Shown in pieces: positions 9,264 to 19,817 of a stretch of DNA of 64,000 nt. Every line of letters begins with the position of its first letter. Position 1 is the first letter of the stretch. The DNA is taken from assembly GCA_017481205.1 (NCBI GenBank), contig JAFUPN010000041.1:1-64000 (forward strand), in the 5' to 3' direction. Below the pieces are notes generated by a model that worked only from the letters and a program-made list of their open reading frames with translations, did no database searches and was not told the origin of the DNA. The position numbers and the translations under genes were made by a program. The DNA comes from Clostridia bacterium. Lineage in GTDB: Bacteria > Bacillota > Clostridia > UMGS1810.

Positions 9264-9294
9264 CAAGGGCGTCCGCCTTGTGTGGACGCCCTTG
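9264..9294 (-). terminator. Hairpin behind the 9312-12629 gene
   Basis: Perfect 11-bp stem CAAGGGCGTCC / GGACGCCCTTG with a 9-nt loop, 17 nt after the stop codon. A T tract is lacking on the minus strand, so termination efficiency is uncertain. Confidence 0.55.
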
Positions 9295-9311
9295 TTGATT
9301 AAGAGATTGGA

Positions 9312-12300
9312 TTATTTAAGTGTAGTTACATCTGTAAGAGGCTTGATAGAGCCAAAGCCATCGAGAACAAAGAGCTTAACTGTATAATCCTGTGAATCTT
9401 CAAATTCCATTGAAACAGCACCGCTGGATGCATCTACAGGCCAAGCATACTCTGAAGCAAAGATATTTACCGCATATTCATTTTCAACAAAGCCTGTTGA
9501 AAGGAGCTCGCCGGTCTTGGAGTACTGAGCAAATATTACAGTAGCACTGTCCGAGAAGGATTTGTAGCACTTAAAGTGTGCTCTCAGGTCTTTGTGTCCT
9601 GTTTCTGCCCAGCTGATTTGTGTATTGTTGCTGTTGGTAGCGCCTGCCACCTTAAAGTCTGTGGGTTCACCCTCAGCAAGGTAGAGGTATTCATATACCA
9701 GACCTTCGTCATTTGCAACCATAAATACATTGCCTTCTTCGAGCACATCGTCCATGCTTGTGAGGACTTCGGTCATTGTGCTGTCTGTAAATACGGTAGG
9801 CATAACCTTTGCTGTGCCGTAGCCTGCTACGTTCATAGCCAGGTCTTCGTAAACAACTTCTTCGGGCATAAAGATAACATCGCCATCGTTGTATACATCA
9901 AACAATGTATCATCTGCACTTTCCAGAACAACGGGGTTCATAGCAGGGCGTGAGCCGCTGTAGATGCGGAAATCGTCTATGGAGAATTCACCGCTTCTTG
10001 TGTCGCCTTCGCCTGTGCTGGAGAATGCCTGCTCAATCTTGAAACGAGCAGCGTAGTTGTTGCCCAGTGGCCACATCTGCTGAGTCTGGATAAGCTCATC
10101 GTTGATATAGGTCTCAACCATGTTGGTCTGAGGATATACGGTTATAGCATAACGCACCCATTCTCCCTGACGGATTTTTGCAGCATCGTATCTGCTGCTG
10201 GAGTTGAGAGTATTGTCTCTTACATTGATTCTGCCGTCACCTGTTGTTGTAAAGGGTCTGTACCAGCCTTCGCCGTTTGAGGTATCATGAGGAACAAATA
10301 TAAGGTTGGTCGCATAAGCATCTCCCGTGATGCGGAGAGAGTACTCTACAGTAAATACGTCTCTTACAACATCTGCAGCAATTACAGCACCGGAACCCAC
10401 TGTTACCTGGAGGAAGGGAGCGAGATTGTCCTTGCCGTCCTGCCATACATCGGTTGTTCTCATGGTGAGAGCATAGTCATCGGCATTCTTACCTGCGATA
10501 CCTGCTTCGTAATTTTCTACAGTATATGCTTTTTTAGCATAGTTGAAGTTTGCTGTTGTGCCGGCATCTGCCGCTGAAAAGGTTTCGTTCTTTACAAGAG
10601 TGTTTGAATTCTTAAGGGTACCGTAAAGCACTGTGCCGTCGTCACGGGTTACCTTTACACGGTTTAATGTGCCATTAAGCTTATCAATCTTGTTGTAGTT
10701 TGCATCAAAGAGCTCTACTGTGCCCTCGTTTGAAGTGATGCTTGCACCTGCCGCACGTTCGTCTATATAGCTTGAGAAGCCTGATATTCCGTCACAAGCC
10801 ATATAATTTGCTACGGATGCATTGTCTGAGCTGAGGGTTACAGGGGCGTAGGTAGGCTCGGTTGTGCCGTGGTAGCTTACTCTGAAATCGTCATAATATG
10901 CACCGGGGCTTGCTGTGTTTGCAGGGTTGAGATCCTTCATTGACTGGAGAATAATCCAGTACTGCTTGAAGCCTCTGAACTTATCGTAATTAACCTGCTG
11001 ATTTTTGGTAGTGGTTGTGCCGTCCTCTGCAGTAGTGGTTACAGCAGTTCTTGCACTGGGAACAAACACTGTTCTGTCCTGAACGAGCTTGTCGTTGATA
11101 TAGAGCTTGAACCAGTTTTTGTCTGCATCGTCTGATGCAGTGTTGTCACCTGCGTGGATAACCAGGTTGAACTTATACCAGGTGTTTGCATGGAGCTTAC
11201 CTGCAGCGTTAATGGGAGTGTTCAGTACATTTACTGTTCCGTTGCTCTGTACAACGAGAGCATAGCCGGTTGCTTTACCGTCACCGGGCTGGTCTATATT
11301 GTAGAAGGTCTGTACAGCCTTGTCCTCACCATCGCCGTTCCACGCCATGGAGATTTCCATCTCATAGAAGTCGCCGGGGTTTGTGTTGATGGATGCTTCC
11401 GGAATACCGCCTGTGTGATACCCCGCCTCGGTGAGACCTACAAACTGAGTTTCGTCTATATCGTGAGTCCACTCGGTGCTCTTTTGCATAAAGAGGCTGT
11501 GGTCTCCCTTATCCCTGCCGTATACGCCGTCTGCAATGTTGTATACATCGCCGGTGAGATTCTGATAATTTACCGCCTGATAATATCCGGGGTTCTTAAC
11601 CAGGTCTGCCTTTACTGCGGCTATATCTGTGCTTACGGTATTGGTATTGAAGTCAATAACCTTGGTGTTGTTCATTTCGGGCAGTGAATCATACTTTGAT
11701 ACTGCAAGATTGTCCAGATATGCAACCGAGGGATCGTCGAGTGTGATTTCTGTATCCTCAGTGTATTTTGTATTCATTGTCTTTTCGTTGATGAGATACC
11801 AAAAGTAGCTGAAGCCTCTGAACTTGGTAATTTTGTCTGTGTTACCCTTGTTTCTGTCATAATGAGTAAAAGTACCCTCACTTACAAGAGTGCCGTTAAC
11901 GTATATCCAGTGGTAGTTCTTGTCTTCGTCAAGGCCGCTTGCAGGGTTGTTCTCTCCTGCCTTTATAACAAATCTGTAGTTATACCAGGTACCTGCTTTT
12001 GAAGTATAATTGGAACTTTTGGAAAAAGCACCGCCGTTATCGGGACGGAGAGCAGGGCTGGTAACCTTACCGCTTGCATCGATGTTGAGCAGATATGCGA
12101 TAACACCTGCGTTTGCAAGTGAGCCGTCATCGCCGGGGATACCTACGCGAACCTGCTTTGTAGCTCCGGGGCCCTCCCACATAACATCCATAGATACTTC
12201 GTAATACTCACCCTTTTCCACATACATAGGATTTGTAGGATTGAATCTTACAAACATTGCGGGGTCTGCATTTGCTTCCATGTTACCGCTCTTGAAATAA

Positions 12301-12629
12301 ACCTTCATGGCACCGTCGTCTACAGCCTTGCCACGTGCACCCTTGACATACTCGTATGTCATAAGGTCCGAACCGGTATTATCGCCGGCATTTGTACGGC
12401 GGCGGAGCTGTACTGTCCAGTCGTCATTTGAAAGTGATGCCTCGTCATTGGTGGTGAAGCTGTCAAAATCGAGAGATATTGACTTTGATACGGCAGCACT
12501 ACCGCCTGCACCGCCACTGCCACCTGTGCTTGGTGTTTCGTCTGCTGCAAGGGCAGAGAAGCCGCCGAGCATAGCGGTGAGCATGCAAAGAGCAGTGAAT
12601 AATGCTGCAATTTTTTTGCAATTTTTCAT
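9312..12629 (-). CDS. Secreted protein with three LamG-like repeats
   Basis: 1105 aa. Signal peptide with cleavage near SALA-AD (residue 29), then a Gly/Ser linker. Three concanavalin/LamG-like units follow at about 48-315, 318-590 and 668-905; each has a strand of the type WYNYRFVIKAG or WYKFNLVIHAG followed by a YVNG/YIND turn, and each ends in an acidic DDFRI/LDNLAV-type strand. The C-terminal 100 aa carry the shared module (ATVIFAQYSKTGELL ... VKLFVLDGFGSIKPL). No catalytic motif is visible, so carbohydrate binding or scaffolding is the best guess. AAAGGAGG lies 9 nt before the ATG. It lies in the same orientation as the lyase genes with gaps of about 150-200 nt, so it may have its own promoter; I could not find a convincing one. 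Confidence 0.72.
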   Translation of the reverse strand: MKNCKKIAALFTALCMLTAMLGGFSALAADETPSTGGSGGAGGSAAVSKSISLDFDSFTTNDEASLSNDDWTVQLRRRTNAGDNTGSDLMTYEYVKGARGKAVDDGAMKVYFKSGNMEANADPAMFVRFNPTNPMYVEKGEYYEVSMDVMWEGPGATKQVRVGIPGDDGSLANAGVIAYLLNIDASGKVTSPALRPDNGGAFSKSSNYTSKAGTWYNYRFVIKAGENNPASGLDEDKNYHWIYVNGTLVSEGTFTHYDRNKGNTDKITKFRGFSYFWYLINEKTMNTKYTEDTEITLDDPSVAYLDNLAVSKYDSLPEMNNTKVIDFNTNTVSTDIAAVKADLVKNPGYYQAVNYQNLTGDVYNIADGVYGRDKGDHSLFMQKSTEWTHDIDETQFVGLTEAGYHTGGIPEASINTNPGDFYEMEISMAWNGDGEDKAVQTFYNIDQPGDGKATGYALVVQSNGTVNVLNTPINAAGKLHANTWYKFNLVIHAGDNTASDDADKNWFKLYINDKLVQDRTVFVPSARTAVTTTAEDGTTTTKNQQVNYDKFRGFKQYWIILQSMKDLNPANTASPGAYYDDFRVSYHGTTEPTYAPVTLSSDNASVANYMACDGISGFSSYIDERAAGASITSNEGTVELFDANYNKIDKLNGTLNRVKVTRDDGTVLYGTLKNSNTLVKNETFSAADAGTTANFNYAKKAYTVENYEAGIAGKNADDYALTMRTTDVWQDGKDNLAPFLQVTVGSGAVIAADVVRDVFTVEYSLRITGDAYATNLIFVPHDTSNGEGWYRPFTTTGDGRINVRDNTLNSSSRYDAAKIRQGEWVRYAITVYPQTNMVETYINDELIQTQQMWPLGNNYAARFKIEQAFSSTGEGDTRSGEFSIDDFRIYSGSRPAMNPVVLESADDTLFDVYNDGDVIFMPEEVVYEDLAMNVAGYGTAKVMPTVFTDSTMTEVLTSMDDVLEEGNVFMVANDEGLVYEYLYLAEGEPTDFKVAGATNSNNTQISWAETGHKDLRAHFKCYKSFSDSATVIFAQYSKTGELLSTGFVENEYAVNIFASEYAWPVDASSGAVSMEFEDSQDYTVKLFVLDGFGSIKPLTDVTTLK

Positions 12630-12651
12630 GATTTACTTCCTCCTTTATATG

Positions 12652-12742
12652 AGCAAGCAGTGGCTTGCTTGGTTATGATGTTTGAAGGGGAATCCCTCCA
12701 CCGTCTGGGGCGGTCCCCCTCCCTTTAGGCAAGGGGGCGTTT
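12652..12742. repeat. Intergenic hairpin and GC-rich repeat
   Basis: The spacer holds a 7-bp hairpin AGCAAGC/GCTTGCT (12652-12669) and a GC-rich segment at 12687-12742 (GGGGAATCCCTCCACCGTCT onward, ending in AGGCAAGGGGGCG) that looks like a dispersed Clostridia spacer repeat. Confidence 0.45.
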
Positions 12743-12782
12743 GATTGTGCGATCATATATGCTATACATTCTTTATAAAATA

Positions 12783-15449
12783 TTATTTAGAAATATAAAT
12801 TCTGTGTGTTATCGCCTTTGGAGCAACCACACCGTCCCAGATATATGCTGTTGCATATCCGCCGTTGGGAATTGATGGAGTATTTACCATATATGTCTCT
12901 CCGCTTCCGTCTGCAACTGTAACCGGGATAACCTTGACTCCGGTAACCTTGCCGTCCTTCCAGGTCTGGGTTACTACAGTAACCGTAGCTTCCTCTCCTG
13001 TGGTATTGTTGGCTGTGAAATTGAAGGAATTGCCCACAAACCAACCTTCTGTCACATCGAGAGGTGCACAAGCTGTCTTGAACTCACCTATGCACTCAAC
13101 TCCGAGCGGAGCACCAACACTATAGCATACATCAGGGCTTATGGAAACGGTGTAATCCATATTGCTTCGAAGAGGTACGGCGGGAGTAACGGTAACTACC
13201 GCTCCGTCTGTGCTTACCACAGAAGCTATGGCAACCTCGCCGTAGGAATCTGAAATCTTCACTGTATCGGTACTGAGGTCTGATGCCTTAAGAGTTGTAG
13301 ACAGAGTAAAGCTGAAGGATGTTGCAGAAGGAGCCACATCACCCTCAAACACAAGCTCGGGAAGCTCAAGCTTCTGTCTGATAACCATATTGTCTATAGC
13401 CGCAAAGGTGGGCACATCATCAAAGGCAGGTCCAAAGAAACGGAAATAATTGAGACCGCCGCTGTTGCTGTTAAGCCTGCCGGAATAGTTTTGATTGAAA
13501 TCAGCTCCGTCGGAGATAATCATATCATAATCCAATGTGCTTGTGTTGACATTTATTGTCACATGGTACCAGGTTTTGATTTCATAAGGTACCTTAAGAT
13601 CAACATTCTGGTTGGTCTTGCAGAACTGCATTTCATTTGCTGTGATAAAGAAGAAGGTTGTTTCGTTGTTTGCTGTTCTGAAGGACATTCTGTAACGGTT
13701 TTTCTCCACATCGGCAGGTCTTTCGTTGATATACATATCAAACTCGATATTAACTCCGCCTGTAGCACCGCCGCCGGGGAAGCCCACAAATGCAGTATTG
13801 TCTGTATTGTGTTCTTCGTTTGCGGTTTCCATGCCCACGATAAGGCTGTTGCCGTGGTCTTCGTCAATAACACCTGCGGCAAGATAACCTCTCTGAGGTC
13901 CGCCCTGACAACCGGTGGGCAGGGTGTTGTTTCCCTTATAATCCGCAAAATCATTGGTATAGGTTTCTATAAGATGTACAGATTCTATGGAAATATTATA
14001 CTCTACAGATGTTTCCTTGCCATAGATATCTTTTGCGATAAACTTAAGTGTATGTCCGCCGCCGGAAAGACCTGCAAGCGAAACTGTAGCCGGACTCTCT
14101 GTGTAGGTAGCTCTGAGCTTGCTGTCAGAATAAAACTCAATTGACTCTATGCCGTTGTCGTCCTCTGCTGTGACTGTAATCTCGGGGAGATTGTTTACAT
14201 CGCACGCAGAGCCCTCCTCAATACCGCTGACGGTAATTACGGGAGCTTCGTGATTGAGTATTGTCACGGTGTATACTTCGCTGTAGCCGAGACCGCCTGC
14301 TGAATCTGTAGCAACAGCCTGAAGTTCTATAGCCTTTGCCTCACTCTCGTTTATACTGTATATATAGGGAGCTGATGTCAAGGTGGACACGAGTGTGCCG
14401 TCTGCATAGATATCGAGCTGTACACAGTCGCCGTCTACATTGAAGGGGATGTCAAGAGGCTGGCCTATGTAGTAATCTGCACTGAAGTCAAACTCCGAAG
14501 TAACCACAGGAGCTGTGTAGCCCTCGTATGCTGTGGTAAATGCTATTGTCTTGTCTGTAGCTTTTACATCGCCGAATATATCGGTGATGGTAGCAATGGT
14601 CAGCTCATATCTTGTGAGGTCACGGAGACCGCCAACTGGAACTATTGTAACAGCAGTACCCTTGTCAACAAGCTCAAATTCAGCCGGTTCGCCATCGGCA
14701 ATAAGGCTGTAGTTAGCCTTGTCATATGCCGCATCGCTCATAACTGTACCGTAAGTAAGCGCAATACCCTCATAATCGGCAGGACTTATCATAGCCTGAC
14801 CGTCGGCAGGGAGAGAGGAAAAGCCGTAACTGCCTGCATAGATATCTGCATTAAAATTGCTTACTACCCACTCTGTGGTGTCTGCAACAGAAGATGTGGC
14901 ATTGTTCTTAAGTGCAATAGCAACAGCAGAGGTATTGAGAGCTGCTTTCCATGCGGTAAAGTCGCCACTGTATACAAGCTCGCCATCTACCCAGGCAGAT
15001 GCCTGAACCGGGCTTGCGGCAATGTCTACCGCTACAGTCACGGAAGCCTCTGTGGTCTCTACAGATGCGGCACTGCCAAAGAAGCTTATAACACCGCTTT
15101 TTATATTGATAAGCTCTGTGGAGTTCCACATATTGCCATCTTCTAAGGTAATTGTCTTTTTAATCTTGTCTCCGTTTGTCTCAACAGTGGCAACACTGTC
15201 AAAGGATATGCGGAGTATTCCTGATGAAAAATCATATTTTGAAGTAGTGATTTCACTTTTGCCTCTTGCCGCCTTGTCCGTTGTATCAAAAGCAAGAGTC
15301 ATAATTCCGTCTTCTACGGTGGCATTATTCACTGTCCAGCCGTCGGGAGCAGAGGTAAACTCAACCCCTCCCACAGAGGCGGCAAAAGCCGCCTGAGTGA
15401 GAAGAAGCATACATATTAATAATGAAAGAATTTTTCTTGATATTTTCAC
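12783..15449 (-). CDS. Secreted LamG/Ig-like surface protein
   Basis: 888 aa. Signal peptide MKISRKILSLLICMLLLTQA, cleavage near AFA-AS. Parts: LamG-like about 30-205; a Big_5/SbsA-type Ig domain about 210-312 (GYGTVMSD-like and YELTIATITDIFGDVKATD motifs); two Ig-like Big_17-type domains about 315-490 (the second with AEDDNGIESIEFYSD); a second LamG-like domain about 495-695; a second Big_5-like domain about 705-795; and a terminal module ending YIWDGVVAPKAI. The start codon is GTG, with GGAGG 7 nt upstream that overlaps the stop region of the gene before it, so translation is probably coupled to the discoidin-lyase gene. No enzyme motif is seen; a binding or spacer role at the cell surface is inferred. 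Confidence 0.72.
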   Translation of the reverse strand: MKISRKILSLLICMLLLTQAAFAASVGGVEFTSAPDGWTVNNATVEDGIMTLAFDTTDKAARGKSEITTSKYDFSSGILRISFDSVATVETNGDKIKKTITLEDGNMWNSTELINIKSGVISFFGSAASVETTEASVTVAVDIAASPVQASAWVDGELVYSGDFTAWKAALNTSAVAIALKNNATSSVADTTEWVVSNFNADIYAGSYGFSSLPADGQAMISPADYEGIALTYGTVMSDAAYDKANYSLIADGEPAEFELVDKGTAVTIVPVGGLRDLTRYELTIATITDIFGDVKATDKTIAFTTAYEGYTAPVVTSEFDFSADYYIGQPLDIPFNVDGDCVQLDIYADGTLVSTLTSAPYIYSINESEAKAIELQAVATDSAGGLGYSEVYTVTILNHEAPVITVSGIEEGSACDVNNLPEITVTAEDDNGIESIEFYSDSKLRATYTESPATVSLAGLSGGGHTLKFIAKDIYGKETSVEYNISIESVHLIETYTNDFADYKGNNTLPTGCQGGPQRGYLAAGVIDEDHGNSLIVGMETANEEHNTDNTAFVGFPGGGATGGVNIEFDMYINERPADVEKNRYRMSFRTANNETTFFFITANEMQFCKTNQNVDLKVPYEIKTWYHVTINVNTSTLDYDMIISDGADFNQNYSGRLNSNSGGLNYFRFFGPAFDDVPTFAAIDNMVIRQKLELPELVFEGDVAPSATSFSFTLSTTLKASDLSTDTVKISDSYGEVAIASVVSTDGAVVTVTPAVPLRSNMDYTVSISPDVCYSVGAPLGVECIGEFKTACAPLDVTEGWFVGNSFNFTANNTTGEEATVTVVTQTWKDGKVTGVKVIPVTVADGSGETYMVNTPSIPNGGYATAYIWDGVVAPKAITHRIYISK

Positions 15450-15461
15450 TTGTCTGCCTCC

Positions 15462-18400
15462 TTACTGCTTCTGCAATACTTTGAATTCAAAGATATTGCT
15501 GTGTCCGTTGTTGGTATTACCGCCACCGAGGAACTTGATGTAGCGTCCCTTTGAGTTAACCTCGGTTACCTCAAGACCTTCTGTGGTACCGGAGTTAGAT
15601 CCCTTGGCAACGGAGGTCCAGTTTTCGCCGTCTTCGGATACAAAGAGCTCGAAGAAATACTGACGGGTATCGCCGCGCCAGAACGCCATGGAGATGGCAT
15701 CTATAGCCTTGCTTTCGCCAAGATCGAAGATTGCCCAGGAGCCGTTCTGGTTGGGGCTGGTCCAGCGAGTGGTGAAGTTGTTGTCAAACATATTCATCTT
15801 GTGGTTATCCTCTTCGGGAGTTCCGCTGACTTCAACACCCTGAACTTTTATTTCCTTATATTTACTGATGTCTGCCGACTTGTTTACAACATAGTCCACA
15901 CCATATTCTACATAATAGCTCTTGTCTGCTGTGTAGATTCTTACAACAGTAGGATCGCCGAAGTTCTCACCATAGATAACCTCAACAATATTGGTAGGAT
16001 CCTCGGGAACAGCTGTAATTTCGGGAACAGGCTGACCTTCGGTAATACCGAGCTTGCCGTTGGTAAGTACGTTGTCAAGATTTACACCGTTTGCATAAAG
16101 CACGGCATTGAGCACCGGTCTGGGAGTAAATTCTCCGTCGGGAATCTGCCACTGACTCATGGGGATGCTGATTTCCTTGATGTCATTTGTATGTTCTCCT
16201 GCGGGAGACATCTTTACTGTTACATAATAATCTCTGTTTGCATTAAGATTCATCTCAAGGATAACCTTGCGGAAGCCCACATTCTGATTCTGTCCCGGGA
16301 TATCAGGAGAGGTATCAAGAGGTCTTGCATCACCATAGGTAAGCTTGAGGTCTTCGATATTGGTATCTATCTGAAGTCTCAGCTTCTGACCCTTGGACGA
16401 GAGAATAGCTGTCTTGTCATCTACAATCTGTATATCTGCCTGGGTATGCATAAACCAGTGAGCCGGCATATCCTTGCGTACATTGAATTCGTCTCTTACT
16501 GTAAAGCTGGTTCTCTCATCACCCATGTAGAATCCGCGGTGTGCAGAATTTACCCAGGTCTTGTATACACTGCTTATATCATAGGTTGCAATGCAGCCTC
16601 TGGGCTTGCTCTCCCAACGTGTCATAACAGCACAGCCGTCTTTATCCATACCGGGAACTGCCTTGTCAAAGAGCATTACATTGTGACCCTCGGCGATATC
16701 ACGGTACATCTTGTTGAAGCCGCCGTTATCACGTCTTACGTTATAGTCATCGCTTCCAAGGTCTGTAGCCCAACGCACACCCTTCATATCCATAACATAA
16801 GTACATACGTCGTACTGGCTATGATAGCAGGTTACCTGACCGCCGTGAGTACCGTAGTAAAGACCGGTTCCGTCGCTGTAGGAGGAACGGCTGCCCACTG
16901 TATCAAAGCCCTCGTAGTGAAGGTCGAGATCCAGGTCATCTGCAGATGCTGTGTTATTTGGCACATACCAGAGAGCATCCTCAGGCTGTGCGCCTCTCTG
17001 TTTAGATGTTACAAAGCTTGTAGCAATGGCTGACAGAGCATTGTCGTCATATACCTTTGCAAACCAGCCTACAAAGGGAGAGGTGAATTTACCGCCGCCG
17101 GCATCGTGGAAGTTGTTGATACCGCCGTAGCTGTTCATGGATACAATCCACTTGCCGGTATTGGGAGCGCCCTGGGCATCCATGATACCGTAGTGATTGC
17201 CTGTGCAGTTGATAAGTGAACCTATGCCCTTGCTGAGATAGCTTGAGGAATAATCCCAGTAGGAGGAGCTCTCCATCCAGATACCGCCGGGGCGGTATAC
17301 CAGCATGGTGTACTCAATGCTTCTCAGGTTGTCGCTGATAAGGTCAAAGCAGTAGTCGGGGTCCATCTCTGCAAAAGCAAGAGCTGCAGACATACATCCG
17401 CCGTTGATAACTGTATTGAAGTTTGACTTTGATGCTACAAAGTCGTTTGCACCTGCCCATTCATAACGGGTGGTGTTTATATCGTGCATATGACCGTGGA
17501 TTGCTTCAAGGCCGAGAACCTTGATACGCTCATATATCCACTGTCTCTGCTCTTCAGTGAAGCTGTCGTACGCCCAGTCATAACCCAGGGCAACGCCGAA
17601 GCAGAGCTCGCCGGTGTCTATCATATGGGAGGGGTTCCAGTCGGGGAAATTGAGCAAGCCCTCGATGTTCTTCCAGATAGCATCGGAATATTTCTTATCT
17701 CCGGTAATCTGATATGCAAAGCCCAGATAGCGGAGCTTGGTCATAGCAGCTCTCGCCTGGTCGAGGATTCTCTGCTTGTCGGGGATTGCAAAGGCAGGAG
17801 GCTCGCTTACAACATGGCCGTCTGCACTGTTCATTATCTGAGTAATCATATCGTTCAGAACCGGGTCTGAATCCTTGTTTGCGCGGATTCTGTCGAAATC
17901 CTCTTTTGTAGCTACGATACGAGGGTGAGCCGCACCGTTATTGGTGGTTTTGTTAAAATCTGCCATGATTGTTTCAACAGAAGGTCTTTCAAAGGACATA
18001 TACCAGTTGAGCGCCTTGGCAGGCTTAACTGCATATTCGCCCTTATAGCCGCTTCGTGTTGCCGCCTGGATAAGATAATCCGCTACGGGCTCGTCTGTAT
18101 CCAGATAGAATTTTTCGGGAGCGGTTACCACAAGGCCATTTCCGTCGTTCTTTACACAGTAGCCGAGAACCTCTCTTGCAAAGGTCTCTGCAGGTATGTA
18201 GAGAGTATCATTTTCCCATACGCAGGGAAGGAGCATTTCTTTTGATGCACCCTTATATGAAACAGTCTTGCTGTCTGCTGTGAGGGTGATATCTGAGCCG
18301 GAAGCAGTCATTGAAGCCGCATCCACACTAAGGCTCAGGCTGTAGCCAAGGTTAATAGCCTTGGCGGTTACATAAGTAACATGGTCTATCATAAGAGGTT

Positions 18401-19817
18401 TGTCTACACGGATATTTTTAACTCCGTTGGCAAACACATTTTCACTGTAGCCATAGAAGGCTGTCTTGCCCTGCATATATTCCTCAATGCCACTGTCATC
18501 ACTGAAAAAGCTTGGATGATAGTCGGGATTCTCGGGATCATAGGGATTACGCTTAGCAATTAACTTGAGCTTATCGAAGGTAGCAGTACAATCGTCGCCG
18601 GTATCTACCCATATACGGAGCATACCGGGCTTTTTGAAGTTTGCATTGAATTTGTAGGAATCCACAAGCACATTGTCAATATACACATCTGCTTTTGTTT
18701 CCTTCATATCAAGGGCAATAAGGAAGTTGAGCCACTCGCCCTGAGCAAGCTTTTTAACCACCTTGCCGGAGCCGGTTACAACATTGCCCGACGAATCAAT
18801 CCTTATGGGTTCAATATTGGGATTGCCGTTGTAGGTATCTCTCATATAAGCAGGTCTTATGGGAGCACCGAACTTATCGCCTCTTACTCTGCCCTCGTAG
18901 GTGAAGTAATAGAAGTCGCCCATGTCGTGATTGCTGAGAGCTGTAAAGTCGTAATGCACGTCAGAGGCAGTTGTCTTCTCCATTATGATATATCCGTTTT
19001 CACGGTTGGGATCTTCTCTCTGCTGGAGTCTGTTGAGAGTAATCTTGTTTGTCTTGGGAGCGGGAGCCGCATTGCGGTATTTGGTATTATCGCTCGCCCA
19101 GGTAGCATCGTAGAGATTTTCCGTATCTACAAGAGCGTAGTCTGCATTATAGTAATATTCGTATTCCATATCTGCGTCACCGCCCTCTACATATGCAACG
19201 GGAGCTACATCCATCTCATCCTTGCCTTCATACACCAGTATATTGTCTATGAGGACTTCGCCGTCTGTCTTTTCAAAGATAACGGTTTTTTGAGCCTTTG
19301 CAGGGAGCTTCCACTGCTTTAAAATCATCTTGTCATTAATATATATATCGCCAAGATTCTTTTTGTTGATTTCTATTCTTACATTTGTATATTTGTTGTC
19401 ATATATTGCGCCAATTTTTCTGCCATCGCTGGTATAAAGATTTCCCTTTACTGCTTTAACAACAACTGTTGCCACCGCATCCATCGACACTACAAAATCA
19501 ACATTTTTGCTGATTTTCTTTACATCAAAGGAAATTACCGCATTGGAGGGAAGTGCATTTGTGCTTACTGTGAATGTTTCTTTATTTACTCCGCCAAGCT
19601 TTAGCGCCTTGTTGGTTTCGCCATCGTCGGCAACCCTGGCATTTTCGGTAGCGGTAACAGTGCCTGAAGCGGTAGTAGGTGCCATATTGGTAAGCTCATT
19701 GTCAAACTGACAGTTTGCAATGGGAGTTGCATCTGCAGGCACTGCCGCACCGGCAGGGATAGTACCACACACAAGACAAAGAGAAAGTACTGCAGATAAA
19801 AGCTGTTTTATTTTCAT
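15462..19817 (-). CDS. Secreted heparinase II/III-like protein with discoidin domain
   Basis: 1451 aa with signal peptide (cleavage near AGA-AV). Parts: LamG-like about 85-200; second LamG-like about 290-420; Cu-amine-oxidase-N-like about 470-570; alpha/alpha-toroid about 620-930 (SNFNTVINGG near 798-807); heparinase C-terminal sandwich about 960-1220; Ig-like linker; and a C-terminal F5/8 type C (CBM32-like) domain about 1315-1451 (DNNFTTRWTSPNQNGSW, GRYIKFLGGG). It aligns by eye with the 5761-9105 product over the lyase part, but where that has CYHSHCD this one has CYHSQYD, so a conserved His is Gln. The stop of the preceding gene and this ATG share bases (TAATG), with GGAGGCGAG just upstream, so the two are translationally coupled. 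Confidence 0.78.
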   Translation of the reverse strand: MKIKQLLSAVLSLCLVCGTIPAGAAVPADATPIANCQFDNELTNMAPTTASGTVTATENARVADDGETNKALKLGGVNKETFTVSTNALPSNAVISFDVKKISKNVDFVVSMDAVATVVVKAVKGNLYTSDGRKIGAIYDNKYTNVRIEINKKNLGDIYINDKMILKQWKLPAKAQKTVIFEKTDGEVLIDNILVYEGKDEMDVAPVAYVEGGDADMEYEYYYNADYALVDTENLYDATWASDNTKYRNAAPAPKTNKITLNRLQQREDPNRENGYIIMEKTTASDVHYDFTALSNHDMGDFYYFTYEGRVRGDKFGAPIRPAYMRDTYNGNPNIEPIRIDSSGNVVTGSGKVVKKLAQGEWLNFLIALDMKETKADVYIDNVLVDSYKFNANFKKPGMLRIWVDTGDDCTATFDKLKLIAKRNPYDPENPDYHPSFFSDDSGIEEYMQGKTAFYGYSENVFANGVKNIRVDKPLMIDHVTYVTAKAINLGYSLSLSVDAASMTASGSDITLTADSKTVSYKGASKEMLLPCVWENDTLYIPAETFAREVLGYCVKNDGNGLVVTAPEKFYLDTDEPVADYLIQAATRSGYKGEYAVKPAKALNWYMSFERPSVETIMADFNKTTNNGAAHPRIVATKEDFDRIRANKDSDPVLNDMITQIMNSADGHVVSEPPAFAIPDKQRILDQARAAMTKLRYLGFAYQITGDKKYSDAIWKNIEGLLNFPDWNPSHMIDTGELCFGVALGYDWAYDSFTEEQRQWIYERIKVLGLEAIHGHMHDINTTRYEWAGANDFVASKSNFNTVINGGCMSAALAFAEMDPDYCFDLISDNLRSIEYTMLVYRPGGIWMESSSYWDYSSSYLSKGIGSLINCTGNHYGIMDAQGAPNTGKWIVSMNSYGGINNFHDAGGGKFTSPFVGWFAKVYDDNALSAIATSFVTSKQRGAQPEDALWYVPNNTASADDLDLDLHYEGFDTVGSRSSYSDGTGLYYGTHGGQVTCYHSQYDVCTYVMDMKGVRWATDLGSDDYNVRRDNGGFNKMYRDIAEGHNVMLFDKAVPGMDKDGCAVMTRWESKPRGCIATYDISSVYKTWVNSAHRGFYMGDERTSFTVRDEFNVRKDMPAHWFMHTQADIQIVDDKTAILSSKGQKLRLQIDTNIEDLKLTYGDARPLDTSPDIPGQNQNVGFRKVILEMNLNANRDYYVTVKMSPAGEHTNDIKEISIPMSQWQIPDGEFTPRPVLNAVLYANGVNLDNVLTNGKLGITEGQPVPEITAVPEDPTNIVEVIYGENFGDPTVVRIYTADKSYYVEYGVDYVVNKSADISKYKEIKVQGVEVSGTPEEDNHKMNMFDNNFTTRWTSPNQNGSWAIFDLGESKAIDAISMAFWRGDTRQYFFELFVSEDGENWTSVAKGSNSGTTEGLEVTEVNSKGRYIKFLGGGNTNNGHSNIFEFKVLQKQ

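Noticed and set aside
15801-17033. 410-codon plus-strand open frame
   Set aside because: Antisense to the discoidin-lyase gene, which has signal peptide, domains and ribosome-binding site; the plus frame is Cys/Ile/Val-rich without any recognisable domain, as expected of a shadow.
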